This document shows positions 56,201 to 62,200 of a stretch of DNA of 64,000 bases, piece by piece. The notes under the pieces are model-generated. The model was given only the letters and a program-made list of their open reading frames with translations, ran no database searches and was not told the origin of the DNA. Positions within the stretch are counted from its first letter, which is position 1. The number at the start of each line of letters is the position of its first letter. Location: positions 112,755,501 through 112,819,500 of the forward strand of contig NC_060213.1 in the NCBI RefSeq assembly GCF_021130785.1. Direction: 5' to 3'. The stretch comes from Homalodisca vitripennis. Lineage: Eukaryota; Arthropoda; Insecta; Hemiptera; Cicadellidae. The position numbers and the translations under genes were made by a program.

Positions 56201-59200
56201 ACTTGTACTTCGAAAACTAACATTGATGCAATGCTAGTGACAGTGTAACAGTGCCTTGCTGAATACAACTACTTTAGCTAGATCCTGTTGTGCGTCAAGG
56301 CTATAATAGTATGTTTATAGTTTCTTCTCAGTTGAATATATTTTAGGAAACTCAGTTAGATAAAAAATTGAAAAAGTAATAAATTTTCATTTAAATCTTA
56401 ATAGTCTTTTAATTCAAGGAGCACTAACAATGAATATAACATTAACAATGTGTAGTGCAATCCAGCTACTGCATAAGTTAATTTAATCTTTGGATGTTGT
56501 AAATTTTTTGTTGCCGCTTTAATACATGTGATCAGTAGCTAGAATAGCTGAAATGTTGGGGAGTATAAATTGTTCCAAACTGCTGTAAGAAATAAGGTAA
56601 GAACATAAAATGACCCTCTCCCTCAAACAATACTTACTAAATTATTATTATCTGTTTAGAAAACATCATTGATTTTGCTTACATAAAAAGCTCACGTTGT
56701 AATCTATACAAATACAAAGTACAATGCAGGGCAAACACAGTACAGTCTGCTACAAATATGGTTATTGATCACAATTCACTATTGAGAACAAACTATTGTC
56801 CCTTCATTGAGGCATATAAAATTAGTTCTTGAGAAGGAAACCGTGACTGGTCAAATAATCCCATGACTAAAGCTTCTGATGTTGGTCATTTTGGCAATGT
56901 CAGATGATGAATTTGACACAAAAATCCTCTTTAATACTTTTTTCAACATGCTTAGTACTTTATTTCTTATTTTGTTGACATTTATGCTCATCTACCCTTA
57001 TACTCAAATTTCTTAAGAGAAGAAAGGAACAGAACCGTAAAAAGTAGTTTTCACTTTTTCTGTAACGTGTAATGTTAATAAATTTCAATGATTCTTTAGC
57101 GATTTCAATTCTTCCACTATCAATAATTAACTTTAGACAAATAATGTTTACATGCTTTGCCATTTCGATTCTGATTACCGTGTGACAGAAAAAGAACTTT
57201 TCTTGAATGTCAAATGTTGAGGTTCAGCTCTCTTTCCTCATTTAATAAAAAGAAGACTTTAACAAAATGACTCTGCAGGGACTTGTTGAAATGATCTTTA
57301 CATCAATGAAAAGAACTTGTCTGAAAATGCAACTCTTTCCATATCATTTTTTCTCCAGAAACACACCATGCAACAATAATTTGTGCTTCAACACCTTAAC
57401 TGATTTCCCCAAATAATTTAGATGGAAATAATGTTAAATATAAAAGTCATGAAAACTCAATTAGTGAAATTAAAGTATTATGGCAGTCAACAAGCATCAA
57501 TTAATGAATTTGACCCACTACATGGTTAGTTAATGCTATAACCAATCATCGAACATTAACTTGATTTGTGAATTGATAACTGCCTGAGCAACACCTGTAT
57601 TTTAGTAATCAGCTGTTGTAAATTAAACCAAAATACTCTCATAAGATTAACATTGGAACTTTGGTTGTGTTTCAGATCCACAAAAAACACATCTAGCTAG
57701 AGTGTACGAGCTTTCAATTAATACCATACAGTCCGTTTTTTTTTAACAATTTTACTAGGACCCGTGCCTTCAGGCCATGCCCCACCCCACGTCTATTTGA
57801 AGGGGCCGTGTTGAAGGACGCTGCAAGACATGATGGATTGAACATTTTTTCCAGGACCTATCAAAGCTGAGCATGGTTCTGGTACCATATATGGATATAA
57901 ATTATTTGTTTAGAGAACTATAACCAACATACAAAATTTAAATATTTGTTTAGTTTACTTTTATATTTATATTATATTAAATTTATTTGTTTAACATTAA
58001 TATTTAATATATTTGTTTTATTGTTTTATATACAGGATGTTCATTTGAAAACTTAAAAGAAAACTCGTATTAAAAGACTTATAGTTAAAGTATCAAAATT
58101 CTGTAAACGGGAGTGTATAGTACTAATTGGGGAACAAAAAAACAATATTTTCAAAATGGGGGTGATCACCCCCATGCCCCCTCCAGACCCAAAGTCAAAA
58201 TTTTGAAATGGCAACTAATATCTTGTGACACCTCAAATTCAAGCTCATAAAAAATGCTGTATTTTGGTTTAAAAAAAATTGAAATCGGCCAAGCCGTTTG
58301 GTGTCAGCAGCCAATAATTTAATTACTTACATGACAATTATTAGTCTACAAACTACTGTACTACTGCTAATAACTACTACTGTTAATTGTAAACTTCAAA
58401 TAAAATGTTCAAATTGGTAGCCACTGTTGTTCAAGCAAAAAAATAACCTATTTTTAAATTATTGCCTAACCATTCTAAAAGTTTCCCTTGTTAAGCGTCT
58501 GCACTCAGCAGTGAGCCTGTTTTTCACAAATTTACAATTTCTTATCAATATCATCTATTTCGTAATATTTTGTTCAGTTAATGTGTACCTGGGACAGCAG
58601 CCGAGGTAGGCCTAGTCAGACCATAGAGACTGTTACTCTGGTCACAGGAACTATCCGAGTCTCCTCTCACCAGCTCACAGTTAATGGCCTCATAGTGGTC
58701 CTCCGGGTCCAGAACATCATCGTAGATGTTGTTGTCTTCTCTCTCCTCGCGCTGAAACTCGCTTATCTCTGCATAATTATTTTCTCCAATCTGTGAATCA
58801 AATATATTTGTTCATAGCCCCACTGAAATTTCACCTCATAACAATACTTTGGGTCTTGTACATCATTATAGATGTTTTTATATATGTAGTTGTTTTTTCT
58901 GAACTATTAGAAAGAAATTCTATCAGTCACGCCCTACTGAAGAACCTATAACTGTTGCCAATAAGAGATTGATGTCCATGAACTTTCTATTCTACAGCCC
59001 AAAACCTCAGAATCTACCTATCTGTGCCCTTAAAATAACTTCTTAAAAATCAGGTGTTAAAACAGTATATATTCTACATACATATTAAATATTATTGAAT
59101 ATCTGCTGGTTTTGAATTTACTACTCATTACTACTATTTTTTAAATGCCTACAATAAATCAAATATTCCCATAAGTACAGTAATACTTGAGCAAAACAAT

Positions 59201-62200
59201 TCCAAGTGGGAACTTCAGTACTGTTATTACCGTAATACTGAAAATTTGAACATTTAGATGAAACACTGATAACCAATAAAAACAAATTTCTTTACAATTC
59301 CAATAATTTTTCTGCATTTTTAAATTGGAGACCACTGAGGTGAATGTTAAAACGTGCTAATACTTAAGAGGTAAAAAGAGTGTATTTACATAATTGTGTG
59401 TTATCTTGTAGTTTATTGGTGGTGGTGCTATATCTGGTTTATTGTTTCTAAAAGTTCCTATAACATTCATGACTTCCACGATAATGTTTTGGAGATTTCT
59501 ATGGTTAAAAAACAAAATGTTCTAAATTTCACTTTTGTCGAAATACATTATGATTATGACGCAGGCTGACTGAAGTTAAAAGATTTAATCCTGAACTTCT
59601 AATACCTTGTGATATTTTATAAAACTTTTCGAAATCAGAACCCACGTTTTGGTCTTATCTAGTTTAAAATGCAAGAAAAACAGTATAGTAAATAGATCTA
59701 AGACAGGGAAAAGTGCACACACACATTTTTACAAAATCCACTATTGTTAAGGGGGTTCCAAAACAAGTATTTTTACTGAAAAACCAAAATTAATTATTTT
59801 AGTTCAACATGATATCTCCTTCAGGAATACTTTGTGTGTGGTGAAAAACAGTTAAATTATACCTACAATAGTTTAACAAATTCGTCGTTCAATGAATTAA
59901 TTGTTTCATCTACAGTATAAACATAAGTCTGAACAACTGATTTATTTTGTTGCAAGTTTTATCGTATTCTAGACAAGAATATACTGCTAATAACTACTAA
60001 AATTTGATATTAATTATTTTATTTAATGGGAAATATCTTAAACAAACCACACTCTTTATCCACCACAAACATTACCTGAATATAAATGGTTTAGTTGCCT
60101 AAACATGTCTATACATGTGTTTTTCTGTAATCTATTTCAAAATAAATGTAAGCTTTATATTTAAGTACTCACAGCCTCATATGTGTCTTGATCATCAACA
60201 TCTTTTTTTTGAAACTGCTGAATGGAACAGTAGTGATCTTCCTCTTCCTCTTGTTCAGGTTCCACATACGAGCTACTAAAACTGTAAGACCCAGAAGGAA
60301 GACTATTCCTCTTGTTGGCCAGGTTCATTTCACTCATTCTTCTCAACAGTTCATCCTGAGACACAGAGAACCTCTTCTCACTATCACTGATTTTGCCGTG
60401 ATCCTTTGGTGATCTTCGTGAGTGAGAAGTTGCTAGGTCCAGCTGAGCCTCGGGAGATGTTTGAGCTTTCTGTTTCCGTAGAGGCGGAGGAATCTTCAGA
60501 ATCTTATCACAGTTTTCCAACCATGTCTCTTCCGAAGGGGTGTACATTAGTTTTGGTTTTGTGTGTGAGGGTGGCACTGGAGGAGGAGCATTTAGGTTGA
60601 CATTACCAGAAACTATTTCAGATATTCTTGCATTTTTCTCTGGTAACTGTGGTGGAGAATCTCCTATCACTGTTCTTGAGGGTTTCTTACTAACAGGTGG
60701 TGGAACTTTTGTTGTTTTGGATATTTGCAAGCCATCACTTTTTAATATAGATGAAGATTCTTTCTTGGTTGTTTCTGTGAAGACATCATCATTACTGGAA
60801 CTTTTCCCATACAAAAATGAAGTGTTTGTTTTAGGAAAAGGTTTCACTTTGAGGGAAACATTCTCACTTACTTCTTCAAGTGATGACTTGAAACTTTTTT
60901 CATCAGAATCTTTATCATGCACTGACCCATTACTGAATCTTCTATCAATCTGCTCTGTCATCTCTAAGATAAAACTACTTGCTACATCTAAATCCAAAGA
61001 ATTGGCAGTCTTAGTGTCTTCTGTATTACAAGTTTCTTTTTCTTGTTGTTCTACATTTTCTCCAGATCTTACACTATCAAGAACATTGCCACTGATTTGG
61101 CTCTCAGGCCTGTCATCATAAATAGGTATATCTGTGACCATGCTCATTCTGCTTGCTGGCTTCCACAAAAATGAACTATTAGGCTTGATTTTATCCAATT
61201 GTATACTCTCAGAAGGGTCTGTTGCTACACAAAGAGTTTTCTTTTCTAACTTTGGGCTTTCTGAGGATAATGGTTTGATTGACGATTTCAGGGTGCAACC
61301 AGACTCTTTCAAAGGGCTGTTAATTTTAATATTTGTCTTTAATTCAGAAGTATCATTTTTCAAATCTTTTCCGTCAACTATAATTCTATAATCTTTTTGA
61401 GAATAAACAGAAAGCTTTGCATCATCAGATGGTTTTGTGTGTTTTGGGCTGGCATCGACTGATAATTCTGAAGATTGTGACAATTTGTTATCATCAAGAT
61501 TGTTAATTGTTTTAGGCACTGAAAGTTTATTATAAATCTTATAATCTACTAAATCACTAGTATTTGTTATTTCTGGCACATTCTGAAAGACTGAAAACTC
61601 CTTTTTATCATTTATTACAAATTTACCTTTATTCAGAGATTGCTTCTTGTCCAAATGTTTTACTGAGTTTGGCTGATTTGAAAAATTATTTTGTGATGCT
61701 ATTGAGGCCAACCTATCTTTAGTTTGTTCAACTAAACCTGTTCTGTTTTTACTGTTTCTCAAGATTGATTTTTTTACTTCTTGTTTATTCTCTTTTTCTT
61801 CAGGATCAAATGTAACTTTTTTGCTGTTTTCTGTGATACTTTTGCCCATTTTAACAATACTACTCTTTTTTTCCAGTAACATTTTATCTTCCTCGATTTT
61901 ACTGAATTGAGCAATCCTTTCATTTAAATTAATGTTCATTTTCTTTATGTCTTGATTTGCATGTGCCCTAGAGGAACTGTTTGTACTTGCTGTTGTAGAG
62001 TTGACATTAAATTTGGCAATTTTCTGATTTAGTGGCAAATCTGATTCCAGTTTTTTGGGTGGATTATGCCTTGAAACAGGTTTAGCTTTAAGGCTTGGTT
62101 TCCTCTTAACTTCTTTTATTCCTACAGTCATTTCAGTACTTTTAATTTCAAAACTATCAGTACTGTCTTTGGCACTTTCTTTGGACAAAGAGTCCAACTT

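Noticed and set aside
60540..61121. 193-codon + strand ORF
   Set aside because: Antisense shadow of Exn exon 1.
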